From contig CAVSLA010000002.1 in the NCBI GenBank assembly GCA_963728825.1, forward strand, positions 1 through 64,000: a stretch of 64,000 nucleotides of DNA, given 5' to 3'. The stretch comes from CAVREM01 sp963728825 (GTDB lineage: Bacteria; Acidobacteriota; Vicinamibacteria; Vicinamibacterales; CAVVIG01). Of the stretch, positions 17,860 to 33,199 are shown one piece after another. A program made the translations under genes and the position numbers. The notes under the pieces are model-generated. The model did not search any database. It was not told the origin of the DNA and saw only the letters and a program-made list of their open reading frames with translations. Position 1 is the first letter of the stretch, and the number at the start of each line of letters is the position of its first letter.

Positions 17860-18072
17860 ATGAGGATCGACGCTTATACGAAGGTCGTGCTGACGGTGAT
17901 CGCGGTCTGCCTGGTGTGGTTGTCGCTCGGCGGGCCATCGCTGATGACGCCTGTCGCGGCGCAGAACGACAGGGCAGATCGCGTTGTGCTCGCGGGGTGG
18001 GTTGATGCCGGGGGTTATGTGAGGTCGATGAGTTCCGAGTCGCCTGTGCCCGTCCGGCCAGTCTCGCGCTGA
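17860..18072 (+). CDS. small signal-anchored protein of unknown function
   Basis: The 70-residue product starts at an ATG preceded by AAAGGAGG. A single hydrophobic segment (VVLTVIAVCLVWLSLGG, residues 9-25) leads to an MTPVAAQ-like cleavage site. A short strand-rich tail follows (RVVLAGWVDAGGYVRSM). Small proteins with this layout are common in Acidobacteriota and have no assigned function. The strong ribosome site supports expression. Confidence 0.6.
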   Translation: MRIDAYTKVVLTVIAVCLVWLSLGGPSLMTPVAAQNDRADRVVLAGWVDAGGYVRSMSSESPVPVRPVSR

Positions 18073-18218
18073 CGATGGGGAAGCCAGCGATGCGGGCGCC
18101 GTCGAATCCCAAACGGTCAACCCCGCAGGAACGCCGAGTCGAGTTGCGCCGAGGCGTGCTCGGTCCTGTAGAATGAGCCCTTCGACAGACCAGCTCTTGC
18201 CTTCCTGCATGTCGTCAG

Positions 18219-18295
<77 letters not shown>

Positions 18296-18519
18296 GCCTT
18301 CGCTTTGCGCGATCATGAGCAAGCTTCGGCTGGCAGGCGAACGCTAGCCGTGCATCGCATGTCTCGGCTGGCGGGGGTGTTCGATAGTCAAGCTCACTTC
18401 CATGGATACCAGGGCCGGGCACGAATACGTGAAACAGCCGTTTTTGAGGCCCCGCCACCCATAAATTGCTGCCGAAGGATGCCCTTTTCCGGCTAAAATA
18501 AGGGCGCGAGGTGCCTGCT

Positions 18520-19851
18520 ATGTCTGCGACGCGTTCCATGTCCATCTCCCTGGGCGTTGCCGCCATCTTCTTTGTCGCGTCGGCTCCCGAGGTCCTGGGC
18601 CAGACGGCCGGAGTGACGTTCGCCAAGGATGTCGCGCCGATTCTTCAGAAAAATTGCCAGCAGTGCCATCAGCCTGGCGCCGTTGGACCGATGTCGCTCA
18701 CGACCTTCGAGGAAGTGCGGCCGTGGGCACGGGCGATCAAGCAGCGGGTCGTGGCCGGCGAGATGCCGCCATACCGCTACGACCGCCACGTTGGCATCCA
18801 GCAGCTGAAATACGACCTGCGGCTCAGCGAGGCCGAGATTCAAACGATCTCGCGGTGGGTCGACGGCGGGGCGCCGTTCGGCAATCGCGCCGATCTGCCG
18901 CCGCCGGTCACGTTCCCGAATCCCCAAGAGTGGGCCTACGAGAAGATGTTCGGCGCGCCCGACCTCATCGTCAAAACAAAGCCGTTCTCACTGCCGGCGC
19001 GCGGCCAGGACGTCTGGTGGCGGCCGATCGTGCCGACCGGCGTGACCAAGGATCGCTGCATCAAGGCCGTCTCGGTCAAGCCGTCGCTCAAGGGCCGCGC
19101 CGCGGCGCATCACGCCAACAGCGAGCTCGTCGAGTTCGATCAGAAAACCGGCGAGTACAAGGAGACCGAGCGGGTCTCGGAGTACGCGCTCGGCAAGTCC
19201 GGCGAGATTGTGCCGTCTGATTCCTGCCGGACGCTGCCGGCCAATTCCCTCGTGCGCTGGGACGTTCACTACTACCCGACCGGTGAGGAGATCGTCGACG
19301 ACGTCATCGAGATGGCCATCTGGCTGTATCCGGAAGATCATCAGGGCAAGTACAAGCAGAACCTCCGGAACTACTCGCTGCTGATGAAAGGCAGCGAGCT
19401 CGAGATCGCGCCGAACGGTCTGGCGATGACGCAGGGCTTCCACTCGTTCAAGACCCCGGTGCGGATCGACAGCTTCCAGCCGCACGGCCACTTCCGCCTC
19501 GTCGCCAAGACGCTGGAGATTTTCTATCCCGAGACCGGCAAGCTCGACATGATCAGCTCGGTGTCGAACTGGACCAACAACTGGCACACCAGCCATATCT
19601 ACGAAGACGACGCCGCGCCGATCGTGCCCAAGGGCGCCGTCCTCGTCGTCACCGGCTATTACGACAACACCTCGGCGAACCCGCAGAATCCCGATCCCGA
19701 GCAATGGGTCGGTCCGGGCAGCCGGACGGCGGACGAAATGTCGCATGCCTGGATCGCGGTGACGCACCTCGACGACGAGGGCTACCAGCGGATCGTGGCC
19801 GAGCGCGAGCAGAAGAAGAAGACGCAGACGCAGAACAACCAGCAGCAGTAG
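18520..19851 (+). CDS. secreted cytochrome c / copper type II monooxygenase-like protein
   Basis: The product of about 443 residues has a signal peptide ending VLGQ. A cytochrome c domain follows, with the haem site CQQCH near residue 46 and a Met-rich segment (GEMPP) as possible axial ligand region. The C-terminal two thirds resemble the PHM/DBH-type copper monooxygenase fold. They have paired histidines (AAHHAN near 196), HYYP and PHGHFR, candidate copper ligands. Electron flow from haem to copper is a reasonable inference but the substrate is unknown. A paralogue lies at 40775. I chose ATG 18520 over GTG 18511 because GAGG sits 8 bp before it. A 14-bp-stem terminator follows the gene. Confidence 0.85.
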   Translation: MSATRSMSISLGVAAIFFVASAPEVLGQTAGVTFAKDVAPILQKNCQQCHQPGAVGPMSLTTFEEVRPWARAIKQRVVAGEMPPYRYDRHVGIQQLKYDLRLSEAEIQTISRWVDGGAPFGNRADLPPPVTFPNPQEWAYEKMFGAPDLIVKTKPFSLPARGQDVWWRPIVPTGVTKDRCIKAVSVKPSLKGRAAAHHANSELVEFDQKTGEYKETERVSEYALGKSGEIVPSDSCRTLPANSLVRWDVHYYPTGEEIVDDVIEMAIWLYPEDHQGKYKQNLRNYSLLMKGSELEIAPNGLAMTQGFHSFKTPVRIDSFQPHGHFRLVAKTLEIFYPETGKLDMISSVSNWTNNWHTSHIYEDDAAPIVPKGAVLVVTGYYDNTSANPQNPDPEQWVGPGSRTADEMSHAWIAVTHLDDEGYQRIVAEREQKKKTQTQNNQQQ

Positions 19852-19880
19852 CGCACGCGACGCGCGCCGGATCGACGTTC

Positions 19881-19910
19881 AAAGAGCCTCTCGAAATCGA
19901 GAGGCTCTTT
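19881..19910 (+). terminator. rho-independent terminator
   Basis: A 14-bp perfect stem (AAAGAGCCTCTCGA and its complement) with a two-base loop is followed by CTTTT. It lies 30 bp after the cytochrome gene stop. Confidence 0.9.
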
Positions 19911-19930
19911 CTTTTCGGTTGGAGGGGATC

Positions 19931-20841
19931 GTGTTCGGACGATGGCTCTTCGGCGGTCTTGCGATTGCGTTGCTCTTCGCCCCGCCGCTTCGCGCACAGC
20001 GGCAGCCCCAGCAGCGGCCGCTCGGGCCGCAACCCGATGTCGAGCTCAGGGTGGCGCCGTTCTTCGACGGCTTCTATACGAACCCAGACGGCACGACCAC
20101 GTTCTCGTTCGGCTACTCGAATCTGAACCGGGACGATGTCGTCGAGATTCCACTCGGTCCGGATAATTTCATTCAGCCGAAGGATACGACGGTAAGCAGC
20201 CGACGTCGTTTCCGCCAATCGTGGCGGACGCGCCTGACGGTGCAGCTGCCGGCCGCGGGCGTCCTGACCGCCGCGACCGGGAGCGCGGCGTGTTTACCGT
20301 GACCGTCCCCGCCGGCTTCACCGGCGACGTCGTCTGGACGCTGCGCCACCGCGGGCAGACCTACAGCGTTCCGGGACGCGCGAAGAACAACGCCTACTCG
20401 CTGCGCTGGCCTATGGCGATGGGCTCGATGCCGCCGCTCCTGCGGTTCAGGCAGGACGGCCCGGCCGGCCGCGGCCCCGCTGGCGTCGAAGGCGGTCCGC
20501 TGAAGGCGTCCGTCGCCGCGCCGCTCTCGATCAGCGTCTCGATTGTGGACGACAGCAAACGTGAGAAGGAGCCCATCGAGGTCAAGGCTCCCGGATCCAA
20601 CCCCAAGGCCGCGCTGAACGTGATCTGGTACAAGCACTCGGGCCCGGGTCCGGTCACCTTCGCACCGGCGAAGCAGCCCATCCCCGAGCTGCAGGGGACG
20701 GCCACGACGTCGGCGACGTTCAAGCAGCCGGGTGAGTATGTGATCCGCGTCCGCGCCGACAACTTCGGGCGCGTCGACACCTCCGCCGGCAACCAGTGCT
20801 GCTGGACCAACGGTTACATGAAAGTGACCGTCACGCCCTGA
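19931..20841 (+). pseudogene. secreted hypothetical protein, one frameshift
   Basis: The GTG at 19931 follows GGAGGGG and starts a signal peptide (FGRWLFGGLAIALLFAPPLRAQ). The reading continues well to PDNFIQPK near 20181 and then becomes nonsense and stops at 20302. If the GG at 20182-20183 were GGG, it would continue as GYDGKQPTSFPPIVADAPDG and run without break to 20841. The restored C-terminal part contains FTVTVPAGFTGDVVWTLRHRGQTYSVPGRA and ends with a strand-rich domain (GEYVIRVRADNFG). The protein would be about 303 residues, exported and mostly beta. It follows the cytochrome c/Cu protein and may work with it. The single-base loss may be an assembly error. Confidence 0.7.
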
Positions 20842-20871
20842 TCGATAGGCTCAACCAGACCCCCTTTGCCT

Positions 20872-20926
20872 GGTCCGAAAGGACCCGGCCTACTTGGTCA
20901 TCGCCGGGTCCAGAAGGACCCGGCCT
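20872..20926. repeat. two copies of a GGGTCC-N4-GGACCC palindromic element
   Basis: GGTCC-GAAA-GGACC at 20872-20885 and CCGGGTCC-AGAA-GGACCCGG at 20904-20923 are both followed by CCTAC. The same core occurs at 3093-3110. This is a small dispersed repeat of REP type. Confidence 0.7.
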
Positions 20927-20989
20927 ACGGCGTCAGCGCGTCTTTCGTCCTGGTATCTGGCTTGCTGACGGAGCGCGTGAGGAGGTTCC

Positions 20990-21127
20990 ATGGACGACGA
21001 GCGCATGCCCAAGGATGAGGAAATCGGCCGTTCTGATGAGGAAATCGTCGGCGCTGATGATGAGTTCGAGGATGACGACGAACTCGACGAGGAAGATGCC
21101 GAGGAAGAAGACCCGGAGGAGAAGTGA
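20990..21127 (+). CDS. 45-residue highly acidic protein
   Basis: An ATG with GGAGG five bases upstream opens 45 codons. More than half of the residues are Asp or Glu (DDEFEDDDELDEEDAEEEDP), giving a very low pI and probably no fixed fold. The stop overlaps the GTG start of the next gene (GTGA), so the two should be translationally coupled. The role is unknown; nucleic-acid mimicry or ion binding are possible guesses only. The ribosome site and the coupling are the evidence that it is real. Confidence 0.6.
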   Translation: MDDERMPKDEEIGRSDEEIVGADDEFEDDDELDEEDAEEEDPEEK

Positions 21128-21345
21128 GCGACCGTACGGACAGGAACGTCGATACCGATCCTGACGATACCGGACGTGTCACCCCGGAGGTGGGCGACGA
21201 AGGAGGCTCGCCCGGCAACGTCGAGATCGACCTCGATCGCGGGCCCGGGACGGGCAGCGAAGCGACCGAAACGTGGCAGCCGAACAGACGCGATCGCACC
21301 GTGACGGTCCGGGACGAAACCGGCCAGGGCCGCCGTTCACCGTAG
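21124..21345 (+). CDS. small polar hypothetical protein, coupled to the acidic peptide
   Basis: The 73-residue product starts at GTG overlapping the previous stop. GGAGGAGAA inside the preceding gene serves as its ribosome site. It is polar and rich in Asp, Gly, Arg and Thr (GDEGGSPGNVEIDLDRG, GSEATETWQP), with no hydrophobic core, so it is probably flexible. I recognise no domain. Confidence 0.6.
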   Translation: MSDRTDRNVDTDPDDTGRVTPEVGDEGGSPGNVEIDLDRGPGTGSEATETWQPNRRDRTVTVRDETGQGRRSP

Positions 21346-21358
21346 GATTCTGCAACCG

Positions 21359-22039
21359 ATGCCATTCCGCGTCGTCCTGCTGGACGTCGACGGGACGCTG
21401 GTCGATAGTAACCACGCGCATGCCCGCGCGTGGGTGGATGCACTGGCCGAGAGCGGCAGACGCGTAGATCTTCTGCGCGTCCGCCCGCTCATCGGCATGG
21501 GTGCCGACAAGCTCCTTCCGGCATTGATCGGCATGCCCGCCGACTCTCCCGAGGGCCAGTCCATCGCCGCGCGCCGGACCGACATCTTTCATACGGAGTA
21601 TCTGCCACGCCTCCAACCGACCCGCGGCGCTCAGCAGCTGCTCGAATGGTTGCGCGACGATGGTTTGAAGCTGGTGGTCGCGACATCGGCCAGGCCTGAA
21701 GAGCTGCAGGGCCTGCTGGACGTTGCCGGCGCAACGCGCCTGATAGACGAAGCGAGCTCCGCCGGCGATGCTGATCGATCGAAGCCCGATCCCGACATCG
21801 TCCACGCAGCGCTCGAGAAAAGCGGCTGCTCCGCAGACGAGGCCGTATTCATCGGCGATACGCCCTACGACATCGCGGCCGGCACGCAGGTGGGCCTGCC
21901 GGTGATCGCGCTGCGCTGCGGGGGATGGTGGACCGATCGTTCGTTTGGCGGAGCGGCGGCCATCTATGACGATCCCCAGGATCTTGTCGACAATTACCTC
22001 TTGTCGCCCTTCCGGCGTCCGCTGGCTTTTTCGAAGTAG
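21359..22039 (+). CDS. HAD family phosphatase (phosphoglycolate phosphatase-like)
   Basis: The 226-residue protein has the HAD motifs in order: DVDGTLVDS at 9-17 (nucleophile Asp9), VVATSA near 108 (motif II), KPDPDI near 141 (motif III Lys), and GDTPYD near 161 (motif IV). A helical cap lies between motifs I and II, as in phosphoglycolate phosphatase and beta-phosphoglucomutase. Exact substrate cannot be told. It overlaps the end of the convergent ligD gene by 46 bp. Confidence 0.9.
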   Translation: MPFRVVLLDVDGTLVDSNHAHARAWVDALAESGRRVDLLRVRPLIGMGADKLLPALIGMPADSPEGQSIAARRTDIFHTEYLPRLQPTRGAQQLLEWLRDDGLKLVVATSARPEELQGLLDVAGATRLIDEASSAGDADRSKPDPDIVHAALEKSGCSADEAVFIGDTPYDIAAGTQVGLPVIALRCGGWWTDRSFGGAAAIYDDPQDLVDNYLLSPFRRPLAFSK

Positions 22040-23997
22040 CGACTGACCGATTCCAGGTTCACACCCCGGCTCTTCCGCAGCGTCGCCCACAAGTCGCCAG
22101 TTGTCTTGACGCGCTCGGGCACAGTGCGAATGGTGAACTCCTCGCGCTCGACGCCCGCGTGTACTTCCTGCCAGGTAAGCGGCGTCGACACGCCTGCGTA
22201 CTCGCTGGCCCGCGCGCTGTAGGCCGTCGCCAGCGTCTTGCCGAGGACGTTCTGCATGAAATCGATGTAGACCCGCTTGCCGCGAGCGGCGACCGTCCGC
22301 TCGATCGTCGCGTGGCGCGGGTGTTTCTGGGCGACGACCGTCGCCACGATCTGGCAGAAGAGCAGTCCGGCCTCGTACGGCGTGCCCGGTGGCAACGGGA
22401 TGTAAATGTGCAGCCCCTCGGATCCCGAGGTCTTCGGCACTCCCGGTGCGCCGAGCGCTTCGAGCTCGTCGTGAACCCAGCGGGCCACTTCGAGCGTGCG
22501 GGTGAACTCCAGACCAGGCATCGGATCGAGATCGAGGGCCACGTAGTCCGCGAACTCAGGGGACTGCACGCGCGAGAACCACGGGTCCTGCGAAATCGCC
22601 GCCAGCTGCGTCATGTAGAGCAGCGTCAGCAGGTCGCCGCCGAGGAGCTGCGGCCGGCGCTCGGCGACGGCCACGGTCTCGACGCGGACGCCCGACGGCA
22701 CATCCGCGACGCGGTGCTGATAGAACGGCTTGCCGGTGACACCGTTCGGAAAGCGCTTCATCACCAGCGGTCGATCGGCAACCGCCGGGAGTATGAACGG
22801 CGCGACCTTGACGTAGTAGCGGAACAGGTCGCCCTTGGTGAGCTTTTCCTTCGGCCAGAACATCTTGTGCAGATTGGTGACGGCGAGGCGCTGCCCGTCC
22901 GGCAGGTTCAACGAGCCGTCGCGCCGCGCCGCTTCCAATGCCTGGAGCTGCTCGATGACTCCCTGCAGGTCAGGCGGCTCGGGCCCGACGCCGCGTCGAG
23001 CCTGACGTCGTGTCACGGTCGCTTGCAGCGGAGCCTTCTGCTCGCGGACCACATCGCGCGGCCGCTTGTCGTCGCGCAACCCGAGATAGACCGGATGCCG
23101 CAGCTTTCCGTCAGCGGTCCATTCGGTGAACCTGATTTGCGCGACCAGCTTCGGTTCGACCCAATGCGGTCGTTCGTTGGTGCGCGGGCGCTCCGCAAAC
23201 GGGCAGTCTGGAGTTTCGAGCGGCCGGAGCAGCTTCATCAGGCGCGCCAGCTCGCGTTCGTTGAACCCCGTGCCAGTGTGGCCAACGTAAATCAGGCCGT
23301 CACCGGCCGGTTCATAGACGCCGAGCAGCAGGGCTCCGAAGTAGGTGCGGGTCTGCCGCGGCTCGGTCCAGCCGCCGATGACGAATTCCTGCTCGTGCGT
23401 GATTTTGAGCTTGCACCAGTCCGGTGTGCGTTTGCCCGACTTGTACAACGAGTCGGCCCGCTTCGCGATCAGCCCCTCCCACCCCTCGTCGAGCGCCCGC
23501 TGGTACAACGCGTGCCCGTCGCCGCGCACCACTTCGCTGATACGGAGCCGGGTGTCCTTGCTGCGGGCGAACAGCCCTTCCAGGATTTTCCGGCGTTCGA
23601 CGAACGGCAGGTCGCGAAGGTCGCGAGTCCCATCGCGCAGCACGTCGAACAGGATGCAGGCGGTATTGACCGAAGAGGATCCCTGGGGCAGCTCACCGCT
23701 CAGGTGAATCCGGCCCTGCAGCCGCTGGAATCCGGCCGGTTTGCCGTCCGGGGTCAACGCGACGATCTCGCCGTCGAGCACGAGCGGCTTCTTCAGGCGG
23801 CCCGCAAATTTCGCCAGCGCGCTCGCGATTTCCGGAAACTGTCGGGTTTTTTCGTTGCCGAGACGCGACCAGAGGTGGACGTCCCCCGACGGCGTCACTT
23901 CGGCGATCGCGCGAATACCATCGTACTTGGGTTCGTAGACGAGCCGCGGGTCGTCGAGCGGCGCGTCCCCCAGGGACGCGAGCATCGGCATCAGCAT
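21994..23997 (-). CDS. ligD: ATP-dependent DNA ligase LigD, ligase plus polymerase domains
   Basis: The 667-residue protein is a bacterial NHEJ ligase. Residues 1-300 are the ATP-dependent ligase: EPKYDGIRA puts the adenylated lysine at 24, LDGEIVAL follows, and an OB fold lies to about 310. Residues about 375-660 are the primase-polymerase domain (VTNLHKMFWPKEKLTKGDL, VMKRFPNG, then DLDPMPG with the metal-binding aspartates). The 3'-phosphoesterase domain often found in LigD is absent from this protein. It follows ku by 9 bp, so both are one operon for double-strand break repair. Confidence 0.95.
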   Translation of the reverse strand: MLMPMLASLGDAPLDDPRLVYEPKYDGIRAIAEVTPSGDVHLWSRLGNEKTRQFPEIASALAKFAGRLKKPLVLDGEIVALTPDGKPAGFQRLQGRIHLSGELPQGSSSVNTACILFDVLRDGTRDLRDLPFVERRKILEGLFARSKDTRLRISEVVRGDGHALYQRALDEGWEGLIAKRADSLYKSGKRTPDWCKLKITHEQEFVIGGWTEPRQTRTYFGALLLGVYEPAGDGLIYVGHTGTGFNERELARLMKLLRPLETPDCPFAERPRTNERPHWVEPKLVAQIRFTEWTADGKLRHPVYLGLRDDKRPRDVVREQKAPLQATVTRRQARRGVGPEPPDLQGVIEQLQALEAARRDGSLNLPDGQRLAVTNLHKMFWPKEKLTKGDLFRYYVKVAPFILPAVADRPLVMKRFPNGVTGKPFYQHRVADVPSGVRVETVAVAERRPQLLGGDLLTLLYMTQLAAISQDPWFSRVQSPEFADYVALDLDPMPGLEFTRTLEVARWVHDELEALGAPGVPKTSGSEGLHIYIPLPPGTPYEAGLLFCQIVATVVAQKHPRHATIERTVAARGKRVYIDFMQNVLGKTLATAYSARASEYAGVSTPLTWQEVHAGVEREEFTIRTVPERVKTTGDLWATLRKSRGVNLESVSRYFEKASGRRKGDKR

Positions 23998-24006
23998 CCG
24001 CAGATT

Positions 24007-24834
24007 CTATGCGGCGCGGCGCGATCGCTTGCGGACCCCTGCTTTCTTCGGGCGTTTGGTGGACTTGGACTGCTCGAGGCTCCGCCGCAGCCGTTCCATC
24101 AGGTCGACGACCTTTCCGTCGCGCGGTTCGGTGGTGGGCTCGAGCTCCACTTCCTTGCCTTTGACCTTTCCCTCGATGATGCGCAGCAGGTTTTCGCGGT
24201 ACACGTCGGTGTATTTCGCGGGATCCCACTCCGAGGCCAGGTTGTTGACCAGCAACTTGGCCATATCGAGCTCGGACTTCCGGATGTTGGTTGCCGCTGG
24301 AAAACTGAAGCGATCCGTGTCGACGAGCTCATCGGAGAAACGCATGACTGTCAAAACCAGCGCATCGTCGATGACCTCGAGAGCCGCGAGATGCTGGGCG
24401 TCGCGCAGGATGAACTTGGCAATCCCGACGCGGTCCGATTCACGGATGGCCTCGCGGAGCAGCGCGTAGGCGCGTTCGCCTCCCGTGGCGGGCACCAGGT
24501 AATAGGGCGTTTCGAAGAACCGGTCGTCGATCTCGTCCGACTTGACGAAATCGATGATGTCGACGGTTCTCGTTTTCTCGACGGCCGCGGCCTGGAAGTC
24601 TTCCTTCGTCATGACCACGAACCGGCCCTTGGAGTACTCGTAGCCTTTGACGAGGTCCTCCCAGGTGACCGGCTTGCCGTCGCGGATGCAGACCCGCTCG
24701 AACCGTACCGGCGATCGATCCTTCGCGTGCAGCATGCGGAAACGCGGCCGGTGGTCGCGGACCGCGGTGTGCAGCTCGATGGGGATGTTGACCAGGCCGA
24801 ACGAAATCGATCCCTTCCAGAGAGCTCGAGGCAT
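24007..24834 (-). CDS. ku: Ku DNA end-binding protein
   Basis: The 275-residue protein is a standard bacterial Ku: it begins MPRALWKGSISFGLVNIPIEL, contains HAKDRSPVRFERVC and YEYSKGRFVVMTKEDF, and has a basic C-terminal tail (KSTKRPKKAGVRKRSRR) used for DNA contact and ligase recruitment. It forms a ring-shaped dimer on DNA ends and recruits LigD, encoded directly downstream. A short DUF2934 gene precedes it by 3 bp. Confidence 0.97.
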   Translation of the reverse strand: MPRALWKGSISFGLVNIPIELHTAVRDHRPRFRMLHAKDRSPVRFERVCIRDGKPVTWEDLVKGYEYSKGRFVVMTKEDFQAAAVEKTRTVDIIDFVKSDEIDDRFFETPYYLVPATGGERAYALLREAIRESDRVGIAKFILRDAQHLAALEVIDDALVLTVMRFSDELVDTDRFSFPAATNIRKSELDMAKLLVNNLASEWDPAKYTDVYRENLLRIIEGKVKGKEVELEPTTEPRDGKVVDLMERLRRSLEQSKSTKRPKKAGVRKRSRRAA

Positions 24835-24837
24835 GCG

Positions 24838-25137
24838 TCACCGTCGCCGTTTGAGCTCGTGCTCCGCTCGCAGCCAATCATCGAAGTCCTGGCCGTCGCG
24901 CGCACCACGCTCGAGATACATCTGATACGCTCGCGCGCGAATATCCTGCTCGGTGGGGTCTTCGTCTGCCTTCCATTGACCCTCACGCGCCGCCACGGCA
25001 TCGCCAGGCGCCTGCTGGACGCGGCTGTTCGAATCCAGCTGCTCTGAAATTGTTTCCGGTCCTGCCGTGAAATCATTCACGCTGCCGGGATTCTGCTGGG
25101 GCTCCGCCTTGGACTTTCTGGTTGGTTTTTTCGGCAT
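24838..25137 (-). CDS. DUF2934 domain protein
   Basis: The 99-residue protein has a disordered basic/polar N-terminus (PKKPTRKSKAEPQQ). A C-terminal DUF2934 helix pair follows (DIRARAYQMYLERGARDGQDFDDWLRAEHEL). Function is unknown. I chose the ATG at 25137 because AGAGG sits at the right distance. An ATG six bases earlier would touch that site. It lies 3 bp before ku and is probably in the same transcript. Confidence 0.8.
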   Translation of the reverse strand: MPKKPTRKSKAEPQQNPGSVNDFTAGPETISEQLDSNSRVQQAPGDAVAAREGQWKADEDPTEQDIRARAYQMYLERGARDGQDFDDWLRAEHELKRRR

Positions 25138-25258
25138 GGCCATACCTCTGGCATCAGACGCGCCTCTGTCATTCATTGGTCATGGGCCGTCGTGAAATTG
25201 TTCAGCCGTGCGTAAAAATCCGACGGTTCGCTGCCAGCTCTGCAAGCGCGGCGCCATC

Positions 25259-28576
<3,318 letters not shown>

Positions 28577-28612
28577 CGTGAGGTTGTGCGTCTCGAGGGC
28601 CACTGCTACATC

Positions 28613-28632
28613 GACTGCTGACTGTTGACTGT

Positions 28633-28633
<1 letters not shown>
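28613..28633. repeat. three heptamers (GACTGCT/GACTGTT) at the glgE-treS boundary
   Basis: GACTGCT, GACTGTT and GACTGTT follow each other without gap and run into the glgE stop codon. The words belong to the same GACTN3 series as the larger array at the other end of glgE. Confidence 0.7.
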
Positions 28634-30920
<2,287 letters not shown>

Positions 30921-30921
<1 letters not shown>

Positions 30922-33146
30922 CAGCCCTCCGATCCCACAGCCACCGGCTCGGGCTCACGCGGCGCGGCGGCCGGCGATTCGGCTTCTGCCTGGGCGGTGG
31001 CCGACGTGCGGCGGCGTTCCCGGACGGGAGGGATGACCTTCAACAGCGCCACCGAGCGGCCCTGCAGCGGATAACGCGCGCCGGCGCGAAACACCCGCTC
31101 GCTGGCGCGTTCTTCGGCAGTATCAACCACGCGCTGGTACTGATGATCGGCATCGAGCGGCGGCAGCGTAAAGGGCACCTTGTCGCTGTGGGCGTTCAGC
31201 AGCACGAGCAGCGTATCTCCGGTGATCGGTTCGCCGCGCTCGTCCACTTCTTCGATCGCATGGCCGGACAACAGCATACCGATGCTGCGCACGAAGTCGG
31301 CGTTCCACGCTTCGTCGTTCATCTCGCGGCCGTCGGGTGCCAGCCACGCCACGTCTTTCACCCCGCCCCCGCGGATGCTGCGGCCCTGGAAATACTTGCG
31401 GCGGCGCAGCACCGGCTGGGCCAGACGCAGATGCACGAGCTCGGCGACGAACCGGAGCAACGCCTGTTTGTCGGGCGTCATCGTCCAGTCGATCCAGGCC
31501 AGCTCGTTGTCCTGACAATAGGCGTTGTTGTTGCCCTGCTGGGTGCGGCCAAGCTCGTCGCCGTGGCTGATCATCGGGACGCCCTGCGAGAGCAGCAGCG
31601 TCGCCATGAAATTGCGCATCTGACGGCGACGCAGCGTCGCGATCGCGGGGTCGTCGGTCGGACCTTCCGCACCGCTGTTCCAGCTGAGGTTGTTGTTCTC
31701 GCCGTCGTTGTTGTTCTCGCCGTTGGCCTGGTTGTGCTTCTCGTTGTAGCTGACCAGATCGTTCAGCGTGAAGCCGTCGTGCGCGGTCACGAAGTTGATG
31801 CTCGCATACGGCTTGCGACCGTTGTGTGCGTAGAGGTCGTTGCTGCCAGACAGGCGCGTGGCGAGCTCCGAGACGGTGTCATCGTCGCCGCGCCAGAAAC
31901 GCCGCACGGTGTCGCGATACTTGCCGTTCCACTCGGTCCAGAGGACCGGGAAGTTGCCGACCTGATAGCCGCCGTGGCCGAGATCCCACGGCTCGGCGAT
32001 CAACTTGACCTGCGACAACACCGGATCCTGGTGAATGATGTCGAAGAAGCTGGCCAGCCGATCCACGTCGAACAGCTCGCGGGCGAGCGCGCTCGCGAGG
32101 TCGAAACGGAATCCATCGACGTGCATGTCCAGCACCCAGTAGCGGAGGCTGTCCATGATCAACTGGAGCACCTGGGGGCTCCGCATGTTGAGCGTGTTGC
32201 CGCAGCCCGTGAAGTCCATGTAGTAGCGCGGATCGTTGTCGACCAGCCGGTAGTACGACGAGTTGTCGATGCCCTTCAGCGACAGCGTCGGCCCGAGGTG
32301 GTTTCCTTCAGCCGTGTGGTTGTAGACCACGTCGAGGATGACCTCGAGGCCGGCATTGTGGAGCGCCCGTACCATTCGCTTGAACTCGCGCACCGGACCG
32401 GCCGGTGACTTGGACGCCGCCAGCCGCCGCTCGGGTGCAAAGTAGCCGATGCTGTTGTACCCCCAGTAATTGGTCAGCCCCCGCTCCTCGAGGTGGCGAT
32501 CGCGCGCGTGATGATGCACGGGCATCAGTTCCACCGCCGTCACGCCCAGTTGCTTCAAGTGTTCGAGGGCGGGCTCCGTCGTCAAAGCCTCGTACGTACC
32601 CCGGATGTTTTCAGGAATGCGCGGGTGCAGCTTCGAGAAGCCGCGGACGTGCATCTCGTAGATGACGGTGTTGTGCCAGGGGGTCCGTGGCGGACTGTCG
32701 TTGCCCCAGGTGAAGGCGGGGTCGATGACGGCGGAGAGGGGCGCGAACGGCGCGTTGTCACGGTCGTCGAAGGCTAGGTCGGCGTTGCTGTCTCCGACCC
32801 GGTATCCGAACATTTCGTCGGACCAGCGAATCATACGAGCGACCGATTTCGCGTATGGATCCATGACAACTTTGTTCGGATTGAAACGTTGTCCGTGGGT
32901 CGGATCGTATGGACCGTGTACGCGGTAACCGTAGAGCTGGTTCGGGCGGATGTCGGGAAAGAACCCATGCCAGACCATGTCGGTCTGGTCGGGCAGCGGG
33001 ATCCGGGCGCTTTCTCTGGAAGAGTCTGGCGAATCGAACAGGCAAAGCTCAACCTTAGTGGCGTGCGCGGAGAACAGCGCGAAGTTCACGCCGACCCCGG
33101 TCCACGTTGCGCCTAAGGGGTAAGGATCGCCGGGCCAGACCCGCAC
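30921..33146 (-). CDS. glgX: glycogen debranching enzyme GlgX
   Basis: The 741-residue protein starts MRVWPGDPYPLGATW, the usual GlgX beginning, with a CBM48 domain to about 150. A GH13 barrel follows with DGFRFDLASAL (nucleophile), LIAEPWDLG (acid/base) and FVTAHDGFTLNDLVSYN. It hydrolyses alpha-1,6 branch points in alpha-glucan. The start codon is GTG without a clear ribosome site. Its stop overlaps the glgE start, so translation is likely coupled. The C-terminal 40 residues are polar and Ala/Glu-rich. It is the first of three alpha-glucan genes and lies 53 bp after the NTF2-like gene on the same strand. Confidence 0.95.
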
Positions 33147-33199
33147 GTACGGCTGAGGATCATCTTTTGTGCCAGCTCACCGATCCAGCACGCCGGCAG

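Noticed and set aside
22159..25047. Open frame of 962 codons on the + strand
   Set aside because: It is the antisense of ligD, ku and the DUF2934 gene. The product is Arg/Gln/His-rich and shows no known domain.
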